From Tubulanus polymorphus (Eukaryota > Nemertea > Palaeonemertea > Tubulaniformes > Tubulanidae), in contig NC_134035.1 of the NCBI RefSeq assembly GCF_964204645.1, forward strand, positions 9,734,501 to 9,798,500: 64,000 nucleotides of DNA. The letters are read 5' to 3'. A program made the translations under genes and the position numbers. The notes under the pieces are model-generated. The model did not search any database. It was not told the origin of the DNA and saw only the letters and a list, made by a program, of their open reading frames with translations. This document shows positions 36,583 through 47,363 of the stretch, one piece after another. Position 1 is the first letter of the stretch. Every line of letters starts with the position of its first letter.

Positions 36583-36971
36583 TCCCCGGTGCCTAGTTTA
36601 TCTAAATACGCGCAAATTTGATAATTCGATACGACGTACGAGACGTTGATTCGTCTTTTATTCCGTGTTCAATTAAATTCGTCGGAAACGTAATCCGATT
36701 TTCGGCGGCGGCGGAGAAAAAAAAACTCAATTTACCCCGTCGCGCATTTTACACGCGCGCAGAAATGTCACGATTAGAAATGAATTGACGACGTTCGCGC
36801 TGCCACGGTGGCCGTTTTTAAAAATACAGAGCGAGATGATGAAGACCGATACGTAATGATTTCGACCGTTTTTACAAAAGATGTTCGACTGAATTTTCTG
36901 AGATTGAAAAGTTATCAATCGAATAGCGTATTTGATAAGAAACGATTTCGCAATAACGCCAACAGTTACGA

Positions 36972-37460
36972 CAGTTGAGTGGAACCTCGTTACGATGAAC
37001 TTCAGGGACCAGTTCCATAGTGACGGCTTGCCTTAAAACCAGTCTAAGACAATATTAGTTCTATAGCCAATCTAATAATTGAAGACCAAATTTAAGCCCA
37101 CTTTAAGACTTAAATATCGAATGTGGAACTGGCCCCTGGGGACTAGAAACTCTTTTTTGTTATACCCAATAATGTTCTATACAGTATGAAGGTTAGGACT
37201 GCCAATCTCTAAAAAGCGCTTTCAGTTACATAATTGAATTTTTTTCAGTAACATTTCATTGAAATACGAAAGAAAATGTTCAAATCAACAGTAAGGCCAT
37301 CAGTAACATCTCTCATATTTCTGTACGCATCAAACAAATCCAATCAGTATTTCTCATTATAAAATAGTAACAAATACTATCAATAATAATATCAGGAACT
37401 GGCAGCTTTGTCTTTATTTGGGACAAAATTCGAAGTTCGTTAATGAGGTTCCGCTGTTGT
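36972..37460. repeat. pogo/Tigger-like element carrying two nested repeats
   Basis: Left GAGTGGAACCTCGTTACGAT and right CGTTAATGAGGTTCCGCTG are inverted ends of a Tigger-type element. A family 1 foldback sits at 37005-37138 and an AACATTTCATTGAAATA-family copy at about 37195-37400. Confidence 0.65.
37005..37138. repeat. Foldback element, family 1, nested
   Basis: Starts GGGACCAGTTCCATAGTGAC and ends GAATGTGGAACTGGCCCC; the arms contain AAACCAGTCTAAGAC and ATAGCCAATCTAATAA. It interrupts host text that reads GAACTTCAGGGACTAGAAA in order. Confidence 0.75.
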
Positions 37461-37859
37461 ACTTTCGATAGTAAGACTACAGCTTTAGCATTGATTGAAA
37501 ACATTTAGGGGAACAATCTTTCAAGGAATCAAATTAAATTTGACAAAATATTCGAACATGATAGGGAATTAATACAAAGGAACCGTGTACGTAAAGTACG
37601 TACTGATTTTCGCGAATGCGCGAAAACAACGTAAACAAATCTGCCCGATCCGCACGAAGATGCTTTACAAATTATTCGAGATCTCCGTCATCTCCGTAAA
37701 CAGCACGACTCGGTGTGCGCGGCTGTGATGCATACATAAGCCCTTGAACATACACGATGAGGAAGCTGTACACGAGGACGTCGTCGTCGTCGATGTCTCT
37801 CTCTCCGTGCTGGTGAAACATCGACATATTGCGCAAGCCTCTACAACTCGACGTTGTGA

Positions 37860-38092
37860 TAGTCGTTTGAATGCCGCTGCTGCCGCTGCTGCTGCTGCTG
37901 CTGCTGGTGCATATTCACACTCTATCGCACTATGAATATCCGCTCCACTCATTACCATAACTCCCTACGGTCACAATCAGTGGTCAGACGATTTTCCACC
38001 AGTATCGCTTACACTCATGACATATACGCACACACTGCCACCATCGCCGCTGCTGCTGCTGATGCTGCTGCTGCCGCCGATGCTGCTGCTTA
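37860..38092. repeat. CTG/GCT trinucleotide tracts
   Basis: GCTGCTG tracts at 37872-37906 and 38048-38092, with GTC units near 37781 and 38240. Read on either strand they give polyalanine or polyglutamine frames. No splice-supported exon. Confidence 0.85.
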
Positions 38093-38785
38093 TTCGATAT
38101 ATGTATTACGAATATCGGCGTTGATTTATCGTATCGCCTTTTTTTTCGCGTATGATACGCGCCAAACGCCGACACGAGCGGAATCGCGAACGAACGCGGC
38201 GAACATAATTCCGCGCGCTTTCCCGCGAGATATTTCCAGCGGATATCGTCGTCGTCGTCGTAGATGAATTTATGGCCGTTAACTCCGCGAATAAACGCCG
38301 GGGCCGCGTGCTGCACTTTTTTGTAACGATACGAAAAACAGAAAATATATTCCCGTCGCCGGGCGCGTGTTTTTTCGCGGCGTTATTATTTCGATGAATT
38401 TCTGATTTACGGCGACGGGTGAAGGTATCGTCGGCTGTCGTGTTTGTTCTCGTGTCGTCGCTGCCTTGTTAAGCGTATCCACCACCGGTGTCTAGGCCAC
38501 ACAGTCTACAAAGAATATTGAAATGAATTGTTATTTTTACGAACATGAAAATTTTATAAATTTCCCCGCCAACATAACGATCATCGCCGAATGTCGGACA
38601 AACGTTACCCTCGCACGGAGCTTGGATTAGATACTGCTGGACAATGATTTCCAACGTACGGCGATTGTTTATGACAATCTGGCAAAGCAATAAAACGTTT
38701 ACAACTGTCGACACAACTGCGGCGATGGAGGATTCCACACGCTAGATTCCGACCCCTTACGATCCGGAACCTAGTCTGGTTGTTA
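38093..38785. other. Intergenic, CG-rich, no gene recognised
   Basis: CG-rich stretch at 38150-38460. A minus frame of 89 codons at 38469-38738 has no recognised domain and no clear splice sites. Confidence 0.35.
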
Positions 38786-38787
38786 GC

Positions 38788-38992
38788 AGGGTGGCCACTT
38801 GTCACCCATTTACAAATTCCCTGATTTTTCCATGTGATTACATAAAATCCCCTGAGGGAATCAGAGAAATTTCTAGGTTTAAAATGTTATAATTGATTCA
38901 TTTTTCAGTAAATCACGTACTGATTAAAAAAACACGTGGCCAAAAGCATAATCCGAATTCCCCGAGTTTTCCCGGTCAGTGGCGCCACCTGT
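38788..38992 (+). repeat. CAGGGTGGCCACT family, subtype A
   Basis: Starts CAGGGTGGCCACTTGTCACC and has TTTCTAGGTTTAAAATGTTA, AAATCACGTACTGATT, and AAAGCATAATCCGAATTCCC, ending CAGTGGCGCCACC. Confidence 0.85.
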
Positions 38993-39221
38993 ATAGGTCT
39001 CATTGCTTGGTTCATTCTTAGGTTCACAGTATGGATTTATTACAAAGATTACATCACATTACTCCTTAATGGTAACCCGTTTATCCCTTTTGCTGCAGTT
39101 TCTGTATTCACTGATATCCCACCCTCCTTTCGCGAACCTACTCAAGATTTTATCAAACGAGAAATCCGATCCTCGAATTTGAATTTTCCTGTCTTACTGA
39201 TCTTGATAGAACTATGACCTT

Positions 39222-39573
39222 ATGTCTCTTTCAGCTTGACTTGAGAGGACGTCTGGTGGCGTAACTCAGTCAGTTTTGGTGGTACATACCAGATATATAG
39301 GTCTTTAAAGGACCAGAATGGGCTGGCAGTTGAATTACGCAAAACATCGATTTTAAATCCATCCTACAATGTATTGAAGGATTGCCAAAAAGTTAAATTG
39401 TTCAACTCGAATTATACAAGAAAATGGTGTCTATTTATTATGACCCAACCCCTTTCAATGAAGACTTTTTGGCAATCCCATCTAAGCTTGTCCTTGTAAG
39501 ACCTATATCAGGGTGCCACCAAAACTGACTGAGCTGTACTGGATGTCCTCTCAAGTCAAGTTGAAATAGACAT
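39222..39573. mobile_element. Large foldback element, about 352 bp
   Basis: The outer arms of about 75 bp are near-inverse: CTTGACTTGAGAGGAC and GTCCTCTCAAGTCAAG; AACTCAGTCAGTTTTGGTGG and CCACCAAAACTGACTGAGCT. An inner pair, GGATTGCCAAAAAGT and ACTTTTTGGCAATCC, closes the palindrome. No coding capacity. Confidence 0.85.
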
Positions 39574-40008
39574 TAGTGCTGTAGTTGTGAGCTAAATCGG
39601 ACCTACGAGCGATTTATTCGTAGATCGCACTCTATAACAAAGTAAAACTGAATCGACTGATTTTCAGTTAAGTCTGTGTAACTGGGGCGCAGACGGACGA
39701 ATTTCTGAATACTGCGCAGCTCAAGCGGAATTCTGCGCGTTCAACATCGAATTGAATTTAAACGCAGTTAACGCCGCCGACGATTCTAATCGTCAATAAA
39801 TTACGTTTCGCATTGTGTGGAATTACTTTCGTCGGTAATTAACACAATTACAACTCGAAACTGAATCCACGGATAATGACATCAAAATGTGACAAATAGG
39901 TAGCAGCAGCAGCAGCATGTATGAGACGGGAGAGAGAGAGTAGTTCGCTCGTTTAATGATAGTTCATCTCACAACACGCCCTTCCAGAAATCATAATCAT
40001 CTCCAACA
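39574..40008. other. Intergenic, no gene recognised
   Basis: A short CAG tract (39902-39917) and a GA tract (39929-39940). No exon identified. Confidence 0.4.
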
Positions 40009-40460
40009 GGGAGGCCACTCCTCCCTACCACATCTTCCCCCCAATTTAGATTCTTCTTTTTTTCTTTTCAATTATTTACAAATCATATATTGATTAAGCA
40101 ATGCATGGTCAATAGCATAAAATAAACTCAAAATTTCCTGATTGAGGTCGAATAGAAAAATGTCAGGATTTAAAATGATACAATTTATTCACTATTCGCA
40201 TGTATTCATATTAATCATGTATCGATTAAGAAACATGTAGTCAATAGAATATCGAAATACCCTGGGCCCGGTTTTATAGACTGGTATTACCTTTAACCCG
40301 GGGGTTAATTAAAGTGAAAATGAATTAAGTAAGCCCGCGGGTTAAAGGTAATACCAGTCTGTAAAACCGGCCACGGTATTTTGCCAGATGTCAAATTCAA
40401 TGAGTTTTCGCTGATTCATAGATTTTTCCGAGGCCCTGTGTTTTCCAGGTCACACTGAGC
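40009..40460 (+). repeat. CAGGGTGGCCACT family, subtype A, interrupted by a family 2 foldback
   Basis: Left half has GGAGGCCACTCC, AAGCAATGCATGGTCAATAG and a second AAGAAACATGTAGTCAATAG. A family 2 palindrome (40264-40373; GGGCCCGGTTTTATAGACTG) then intervenes, and the subtype A right part (TTTTCCAGGTCACACTG) resumes. Confidence 0.75.
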
Positions 40461-40789
40461 AATAGAGCTGATAGCAAATAAGAAACGTATCTTTTCAGAA
40501 AGAAAGATCACTCCCGGTTAGAACCTCGAGGAGGTACGAATCGAACGTATCCGCGCTGCGCCTGAAGAAGAGATTGCTCGCGGAGAGAGGAATGGACAAA
40601 AACCGGGAATTATGAATACGCGCATTTACTATAAACACATAATGCCACGTCGTCGTGTATCTCGAAGCAGCCGGAGATGATGCGATGACTAAGACGAACA
40701 ATAAGACACAAGTCTCAAGTGTCGATGCAGACCTATTACTACAAGAAGACAGACGGCATGAAAGTGACTAGCGAGCGATGGAAGGAGGA

Positions 40790-40965
40790 AGTATCGAAGA
40801 AAGAGGGAAGGAGGGAGGGAGGGAGGGGGAGAGAGGGAGGGATGGGGAGAGGGGGAGAGGGATGGGAGGGGGATGGGATGGGATGGGAGGGGAGGGGAGG
40901 GGAGAGGGGAGGGGAGAGGGGGAGGGTGAGAGAGGGAGAGAGGGAGAGAGGGAGAGAGAGAGATG
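40790..40965. repeat. GGGA/GA-rich simple repeat
   Basis: About 175 bp of purine-only sequence (GGGAGGGA, GGGATGGGA and GAGA units). It yields Gly/Glu/Arg-rich frames, which I treat as spurious. It could form triplex or G-quadruplex structures. Confidence 0.9.
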
Positions 40966-41279
40966 GAATCGAGGTGGATGGGAATTTTTGCGCGTAGCAG
41001 GCAGTGGTGGCGGTGGCGCGCGAGATAAATAAAACTTGTTAAATCATTGTCACGCTAACTGTGAATTAATACGGCTCACAGTCAATATGATATACGAGCA
41101 AATGAATTATTGATGTTTATTCCAGATATTATCTATCGACCGGCGGTCGGTCGGCTGCCACAGCCTGCCGGGGGTTGTGTATATAGTTGAACCCAGAACA
41201 CAATCCGACACGAGATATACACAATATCAGATAGTCCTCTCGCACTGGATACATCAAATCCCTCCCATACATTCCATCA

Positions 41280-41490
41280 TACTCATACGCAGTGGACGCT
41301 TTCCGGCAATTTACAAATCCCTCGAGTTTTGCCTGATTTTCCATGTGCTTACACAAATCTCCCGGAGTGGATCAGAGAAATTTCTAGGTTTAGAATGTAA
41401 CAATTCCTTTATTTTCTCGTCGAGTCACGAACTGATAAATAAACGCGTAGTCGATAACATTATCCGAATTCCCATACTCCGATTGTCATA
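41280..41490 (+). repeat. CAGGGTGGCCACT family, subtype A
   Basis: AGTGGACGCTTTCCGGCAAT at the left, TTTCTAGGTTTAGAATGTAA in the middle, and GTCGATAACATTATCCGAAT at the right, co-linear with other subtype A copies. Confidence 0.75.
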
Positions 41491-41540
41491 CTACGATGTG
41501 AAAGGTGTACACCAGGCTTAACATGATCTATCTGTTAACT

Positions 41541-42015
41541 CCCTATAAAGCGGTACCCCTTCACCCCCTACAAAGCGGTACCCCTTCACCCCCTACAAAG
41601 CGGTACCCCTTCACCCCCTACAAAGCAGTACCCCTTCAACCCCCTACAAAGCGGTACCCCTTCACCCCCTACAAAGCGGTACCCCTTCACCCCCTACAAA
41701 GCGGTACCCCTTCACCCCCTACAAAGCGGTACCCCTTCACCCCCTACAAAGCGGTACCCCTTCAACCCCCTACAAAGCGGTACCCCTTCACCCCCTACAA
41801 AGCGGTACCCCTTCAACCCCCTACAAAGCGGTACCCCTTCACCCCCTGTACCCCTTCACCCCTACAAAGCGGTACCCCTTCAACCCCCTACAAAGCGGTA
41901 CCCCTTCACCCCCTGTACCCCTTCACCCCTACAAAGCTGTACCCCTTCAACCCCTACAAAGTGGTACCCCTTCACTCCCTGTACCCCTTCACCCCCTGTA
42001 CCCCTTCACTCCCTC
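41541..42015. repeat. Minisatellite, 25-bp unit with GGTACC core
   Basis: Units such as CTACAAAGCGGTACCCCTTC repeat every 25 bp (some 26), about 18 copies. The last copies shorten to CCCTGTACCCCTTCAC forms. A 25/26 bp period rotates through frames, so the 171-aa open frame reflects absence of stop triplets in the unit. Confidence 0.93.
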
Positions 42016-42280
42016 CCTGATCTACTTGGATACCTGACTTACATACGTAACAATAACATATAGAGTTATCAGAGATCATATTGTAATCAGGTTCTTAGAC
42101 GGAAATGATTATTTTCTCTCCTCTTTCTCCTCTCTAAGCGTGTGTATATCGTTCGGTTTTTTCTACCGTGACCGGATCAATCGATAAATAGCAATCAATC
42201 GGTCGTCCCTCGCGCGTCATTCCATCTTCAGCGCAGCATTAAACATTAGTAGTGCCTAATTATACACAAGGTTCAATCAC

Positions 42281-42304
42281 AGATATATATATATATATAT
42301 ATAT
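42281..42304. repeat. (AT)n microsatellite
   Basis: About 24 bp of pure AT. Confidence 0.9.
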
Positions 42305-42399
42305 CGGAGCACTTCCTCAACTTTTGCTTCGGTGCCATCGTTTCTCGCAGAGCACTTTTTTCCAACCAGGTGCAAGGCGAAAGGGTGCCGAATAATTAA

Positions 42400-42643
42400 T
42401 ACCCGAAAGTGCTGGAGATAATTTGGAAATTTTTAAGATTCCCCCCCAGTGTGTTGAATAACAGGCATACCGCTTTATTGCGTCTACACCACGGTGCGGT
42501 GTATCGTTAGTTTCACAGTGTTTGGCAGGTGCCACCATCTATTAATAGATAAAACTAATTATTAACTATATCAATATATGGTGTACTAGCAAAGTGCATC
42601 ACCGATAAATACACGGCACTGCGGTGTAGGTGCACTGAAAGGG
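42400..42643. mobile_element. piggyBac-like MITE (copy 2)
   Basis: Co-linear with 5714-5978: AGTGCTGGAGATAATTT, GGTGCGGTGTAT, GCAAAGTGCATCACCGAT, CACGGCACTGCGGTGTAG, and the right end TGCACTGAAAGGG followed by TTAA (42644-42647). The left end is less conserved, after a TTAA at 42396. Confidence 0.75.
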
Positions 42644-42839
42644 TTAATGAGAGCGGAAATTCGTAAACGGGTGCCCACTCCAATATTCAAACATAAATTG
42701 AATTTTTATTGTGACTGTTTTCATAAGGTCTCAACAATTCATTGACCCGGATCAATTTTCCAATAATTCTAAGTTGAATAAACTGCCTATACACGCCCCA
42801 CATTTTAATCAAAAAAGTTTGCGTCATCAGAGCAAGAGG

Positions 42840-43692
42840 ACAGATATGCAGAAGCGGGGTCCAGACGACATGCCGTATCAGTGACCAGAGGAAATGCTGT
42901 ATCGGTGACCAGAGGACATGCTGTATCGGTGACCAGAGGACATGCTGTATCAGTGACCAGACGACATGCTGTATCAGTGACCAGATGACATGCTGTATCG
43001 GTGACCTGACGACATGTTTTACCAGTGGCCAGAGGACATGCCATGTTAGTGACCAGAGGACATGCTGTATCGGTGACCAGAGGACATGCTGTATCGGTGA
43101 CCAGATGACATGCTGTATCGGTGACCAGAGGAAATGCTGTATCGGTGACCAGAGGACATGCTGTATCGGTGACCAGAGGACATGCTGTATCAGTGACCAG
43201 ACGACATGCTGTATCAGTGACCAGATGACATGCTGTATCGGTGACCTGACGACATGTTTTACCAGTGGCCAGAGGACATGCCATGTAAATGACCAGAGGA
43301 CATGCTGTATCGGTGACCAGATGACATGCTGTATCAGTGACCAGAGGAAATGCTGTATCGGTGACCAGAGGACATGCTGTATCGGTGACCAGAGGACATG
43401 CTGTATCAGTGACCAGACGACATGCTGTATCAGTGACCAGATGACATGCTGTATCGGTGACCTGACGACATGTTTTACCAGTGGCCAGACGACATGCAAT
43501 GTTAGTGACCAAAGGACATGCTGTATCAGTGACCAGACAACATGCTGTATCAGTGACCAGATGACATGCTGTATCGGTGACCTGACGACATGTTTTACCA
43601 GTGGCCAGATGACATGCCATGTTAGTGACCAGAGGACATGCTGTATCAGTGACAAGAGGGAATACTATATTAGTGACCAGACAAAATGCAGT
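42840..43692. repeat. Minisatellite, 24-bp unit with higher-order structure
   Basis: About 35 copies of a 24-bp unit (GACCAGAGGACATGCTGTAT plus CGGT). A distinctive variant, GACCTGACGACATGTTTTAC, recurs at 43003, 43243, 43459 and 43579: spacings of 10, 9 and 5 units. Frames of 322 and 299 aa (minus) and 266 aa (plus) are all open because 24 is divisible by three. Confidence 0.95.
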
Positions 43693-44243
43693 ATCAGTGG
43701 TCACATTATTTTTAGAATTTGTTCCCTACTATCGTGCATACTCAATGCACTGACGGGACATTTAATTTTAGAAACGCCTCGCTAGTCCATTACGGCATTG
43801 TTGTCTTTCGTCGTCGAAAAATAATGAGACCCGATACGATTCGATTTCATCGGGTCGTTCGGTCGGCCGGGAGCTAGCTCTACTTCGGCTGGTGCCGTTA
43901 CAGAAAGCAGCCACTGCGGTGATGCTTGTAGAACTGTTGTAACCCTAGCAACGGTAAATGGTGTTCCAACGGAGAGAGAACAAGAGAGAAAGGGAAGAAG
44001 AGAACGATGCAGGATGCTCTCTCTCCCTCCCTCTCTCTCTCTCTCTGAACTATACTGCCTCCGCTAGTACTAGTGAATTTTTATATCATTTCATCTGCAG
44101 CACACATGAGCTTTAATATTGCTTCATTTATTTCGATAAGAATAAAATTCAAAAATCGTCGAGAAGCGCCTGCATGATTTCCAGCATCTATCTGTAAGAC
44201 GTGTGTATATAGGATTGCGACAGATTATCGTGAATCCTTGCAG
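43693..44243. other. Intergenic upstream of the candidate exon
   Basis: CG-rich at 43830-43960, with a CT tract at 44018-44046. No gene recognised. Confidence 0.4.
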
Positions 44244-44445
44244 AGCACCTTACGACGACAAAACATTTCCCCAAAAGCAATTCGCGGAGTCCCTATTTCG
44301 AAAAAGAGTGAGGTTACCGTAGATTCTGTCGCGCTCCACGATCTCGAGGGCGATACGGAAGGGGACGACGGTCGGCAGAGTCGAGGTCGCGGAGAGCGAA
44401 AGCGGAAAAGACGACGAATCGGAATCAACGCGGATAAACGGAAAG
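44244..44445 (+). CDS. Candidate internal exon of an unrecognised gene
   Basis: A 202-nt open segment between a plausible acceptor (CCTTGCAG ending 44243) and a strong donor (GTGAGG from 44446), phase 0 to 1. The reading starts STLRRQNISPKAIRG, continues KKSEVTVDSVALHDLEGD, and ends in a strongly basic run with RKRRR. Composition is like a disordered, nuclear-localising segment. No family is recognised and no partner exons were found. The minus strand is also open here (44225-44533), which weakens the case. Confidence 0.3.
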
Positions 44446-44617
44446 GTGAGGCCGAGCGAGGCCGGGAACGAAAGCTGTGACCGACACTCGAATTGATGAA
44501 CACCAGATCGGATGGGATAAACGTGTATTTCATTTAATAATATAATACTACCGACTATAAATTGTCGTGTGCTACGTAGGAGCCCCTCGAGCTAGTGAGT
44601 ATGTGTATTCACATACT

Positions 44618-44640
44618 CATATATATATATATATATATAG
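44618..44640. repeat. (AT)n microsatellite
   Basis: About 22 bp of AT. No gene is recognised in the surrounding 44450-45010 region; a CG-rich stretch is at 44840-44875. Confidence 0.85.
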
Positions 44641-45017
44641 CAGGGAAATATAATTCACTGAAACACAGAGCGCGAACACCGACAATAAAGATATGCCTCG
44701 CAGTTGAATGTAACTAAAAACTGGAACGTGAGACCCTGCGACCATTATAATAAAATCCCGTCGTTATAAATATAAATACACGGCTCGTTTTAAATGTCAC
44801 GCATAATAAAACTGCATATTCCACCTAGTACCCTACGCGAGCTCTATCTCTCTCCCTCTCTCGCGCGCGGTATCGGGGCATAATCCTTACACGCAAATAA
44901 ATCACCGGGTTATATTTATTTATTCGAATATATTTTTAGCCGACTGCGAGAATTCGGATTTGGCGACAACTGCGCGCGCGTATACTGTAATACAACAATC
45001 CGTATCCACACACATGT

Positions 45018-45126
45018 ATAATGTATATTATCAAAAATACTTTCTCTTCATGTATTTTCCTCTTTATGATATATTATATCAAAAAAAAATACATTAAGAG
45101 GAAGTATTTTTGATAATATACATTAT
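45018..45126. repeat. 109-bp near-perfect hairpin
   Basis: The left arm (about 41 nt) starts ATAATGTATATTATCAAAAA and the right arm ends TTTTTGATAATATACATTAT. The arms differ at about 2 of 41 positions, with a loop of about 27 nt (CCTCTTTATGATATATTATA). Either a small palindromic element or a structured RNA. Confidence 0.85.
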
Positions 45127-45310
45127 GCATATATATATAGGAAAGACCTACAACAAGGTTTATCAAGACCAGTCCAGAAGCTAAGTTTCCACGATGGACA
45201 TTGCTATCAGTTGAACCTGAATTTCATTTCCATCGATGCGATGAAAGAAAATGTTCGTTCGAATGAAGCAGTAATTGTCGTCCGAACTCGGTAACATGTT
45301 TCACAATTCT

Positions 45311-45311
<1 letters not shown>

Positions 45312-45347
<36 letters not shown>
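45312..45347. repeat. (AT)n microsatellite
   Basis: About 36 bp of pure AT. Confidence 0.9.
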
Positions 45348-45349
<2 letters not shown>

Positions 45350-45420
45350 CCAAATCAAATCCGTTAATGCAACTATATTCACTGATATATAACATATATT
45401 CATACATACACAGGTCTGCA

Positions 45421-45801
45421 GCAGGGTTCCCTAAGGTGCCATGTTCTTTATAGACCATTAGCTATCAGGACATACCAGAAACTACGTTTCCATGGCAGAC
45501 ATTGCCAGCGATACCACGAGCGCTATCGGGAACGCGTTGAATTTTCTTCATGAAAATTTCATCGAATTATGAAAGGAAATGTTCGAATTAATCAGTAATC
45601 AATGATAAAACCCTCTGTAACATCTTTCGGCGGAACCCGTTTTAATTCGGATCATTTGGGACCAACTAAATTCATTCTGTATACGGAAAATCTCGATTAC
45701 AAGTCATTTTATTGTATATCAATTAACAAATGGACTGCGATTATTGTCCGGATTAGACCAAAATCCGGATCAAGCCGATCCGGATTAAGCGGGTTCGACT
45801 G
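45421..45801. repeat. AACATTTCATTGAAATA-family copy followed by a Tigger-like MITE
   Basis: 45421-45620 holds GGAAATGTTCGAATTAATCA and CAGTAATCAATGATAAAACC. 45628-45801 is co-linear with the MITE at 12620-12775 (GGATCATTTGGGACCAACTA, GGATTAGACCAAAATCCGG, ending GGGTTCGACTG). A diverged first-family fragment also lies near 45140-45280. Confidence 0.75.
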
Positions 45802-46330
45802 TAGAAAAAAATCAAATCAGCCTTTCTTGTTATAGATGGTAACGCGTACTGAAAATCAGCAACAGCTCTACGTTCCCGTATAATATCAAACACGCGTTTC
45901 TTTTGTACGGAGTTTTTGATTTTCGTTCGTTCAATCTATATTCGAATAAATAAGCCGCGATGCTTAAACGCGGAAGGCATCCACTAGAGAAAGGGACGGC
46001 TCGAAATGTCAATATTTCGATATTCCAAGAGCCACCCTTATTACGGGATACACACGTCCCCACGCGCGCGCGCGCACAACCGAGCCACCGACGTCGATCG
46101 GTGGGAGGGGCGAAAACTGCTTTCAACTAAATACCGACCGCCAGCCGGCCGAATACAATTCATAAATCACCATCGATGAAACGCTGTATCTGTGTTGTGA
46201 CGATAATATAACGAGAATCCTACAGTTAAGACGAAAAAATAATACAGTCCAAAAAAGTTTCCTCGAGCTGGAGAAGTTCATTCGACATTTCGACTATATC
46301 AGTAAGTTCAGTAAGTTATAAATCGTAATA
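45802..46330. other. Intergenic, CG-rich patch
   Basis: A short (CG)n run at 46059-46075. No domain in the 98-aa minus frame (45830-46126). Confidence 0.4.
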
Positions 46331-46682
46331 CAGGGTTTCCAGTGGTACGGCCAGGGTAAAAAGAAGTACGAAGAAGGACTTTTTCAGCAATTTTAGACCC
46401 AAAAGGACGGACTTTTGACTCGAAAAGAAGTACTTTCCAGTTAAATGAGGGCCCATAAGGAAGCATTTTCGCAAAGCCTTTGCCGGAATACTAGTCATGT
46501 AGACCAATCATGTATACCAGGCTAATTCCATAACACTTTCCTGTATATTCGATCAAATTTGGAAGGACTTTTTGTTCAAAAGTTAGGACTTAGAGTCAAA
46601 AAGAAGGACAAAGATGATGTTTGTCCAAACCTTTTACAAAAGCAGGACAAATAAGGACTTGGAAGGACCTCTGGAAACCCTG
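46331..46682. mobile_element. MITE with CAGGGTTTCCAG ends and TA flanks
   Basis: A 352-bp element: CAGGGTTTCCAGTGG at the left, CTGGAAACCCTG at the right, with TA on both sides (46329-46330, 46683-46684). The interior is rich in AAGGAC motifs. Confidence 0.85.
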
Positions 46683-47363
46683 TAATAGACATCTTCAGAG
46701 GAACTGATAATCATCTTCAGAGGATGACTATAAGCATATTCTCGAAATGTCGAATAAACTACCAGCTCCAGGAAATGTTTTAGGACTTCATTATTTTTTC
46801 GTCATTATTGCGGGATTCTCGTTATATCATATGACTACACATTCATAAATTTAACAACAGGGGGGCACAATGAAAACCACACGCCGGGGATCGGTTACAA
46901 GTGGTTGATCAATATATTCTCTATCATCGGTAACAAGGATATAGGAGATACATATAAATCATTGCTATCTCATATTCTATACACTGTATAGATACACGCC
47001 GCACGCGTTGTATTGTAATTGAAGAATCGACGATTCTCCGGATTCTCCAGTTTCCTACGCTGCTCATAATATAATAAAAATAACCCCCGCCGGTTTTACT
47101 TTACATACGATTATTAGCGGAGCCCGATCGAAATATATATCTAACGCGATTACTGTCGCTCGTCTTTTTTTTCACTCGGTATTTCTATGTTGGCTCTGTT
47201 GCGATGTCATGGTCAACGCCGCGGTGAACGCTTCGATGTTTGTATTCGTCCGAGCGACTAATCAGAAATTGGAACCTCGGCGACGGATGTCCTTGCTCGG
47301 TAAGACGTACCCGCAATCGATAGAGAGAGAATAGAGATGGCTATGAGGATAAAGCTTCTTTAA
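46683..47363. other. Intergenic, nothing recognised
   Basis: AT-rich sequence with a CG-rich patch near 47210-47290. No exon identified. Confidence 0.4.

Noticed and set aside
37665-38316. Polyalanine/polyglutamine transcription-factor exons
   Set aside because: The homopolymer runs come from CTG tracts readable on both strands. No conserved domain or credible splice sites flank them.
40719-41032. Gly/Arg/Glu-rich proteins
   Set aside because: Two overlapping frames over a pure purine simple repeat; compositional artefact.
41505-42020. 171-aa Pro/Tyr-rich frame
   Set aside because: A 25-26 bp unit rotates through frames, so the 'protein' is the same DNA read in three phases.
42687-43785. 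Open frames of 322, 299 and 266 aa as a Cys/Trp-rich repeat protein
   Set aside because: They arise from the 24-bp array in three competing frames on both strands; none extends into recognisable coding sequence.
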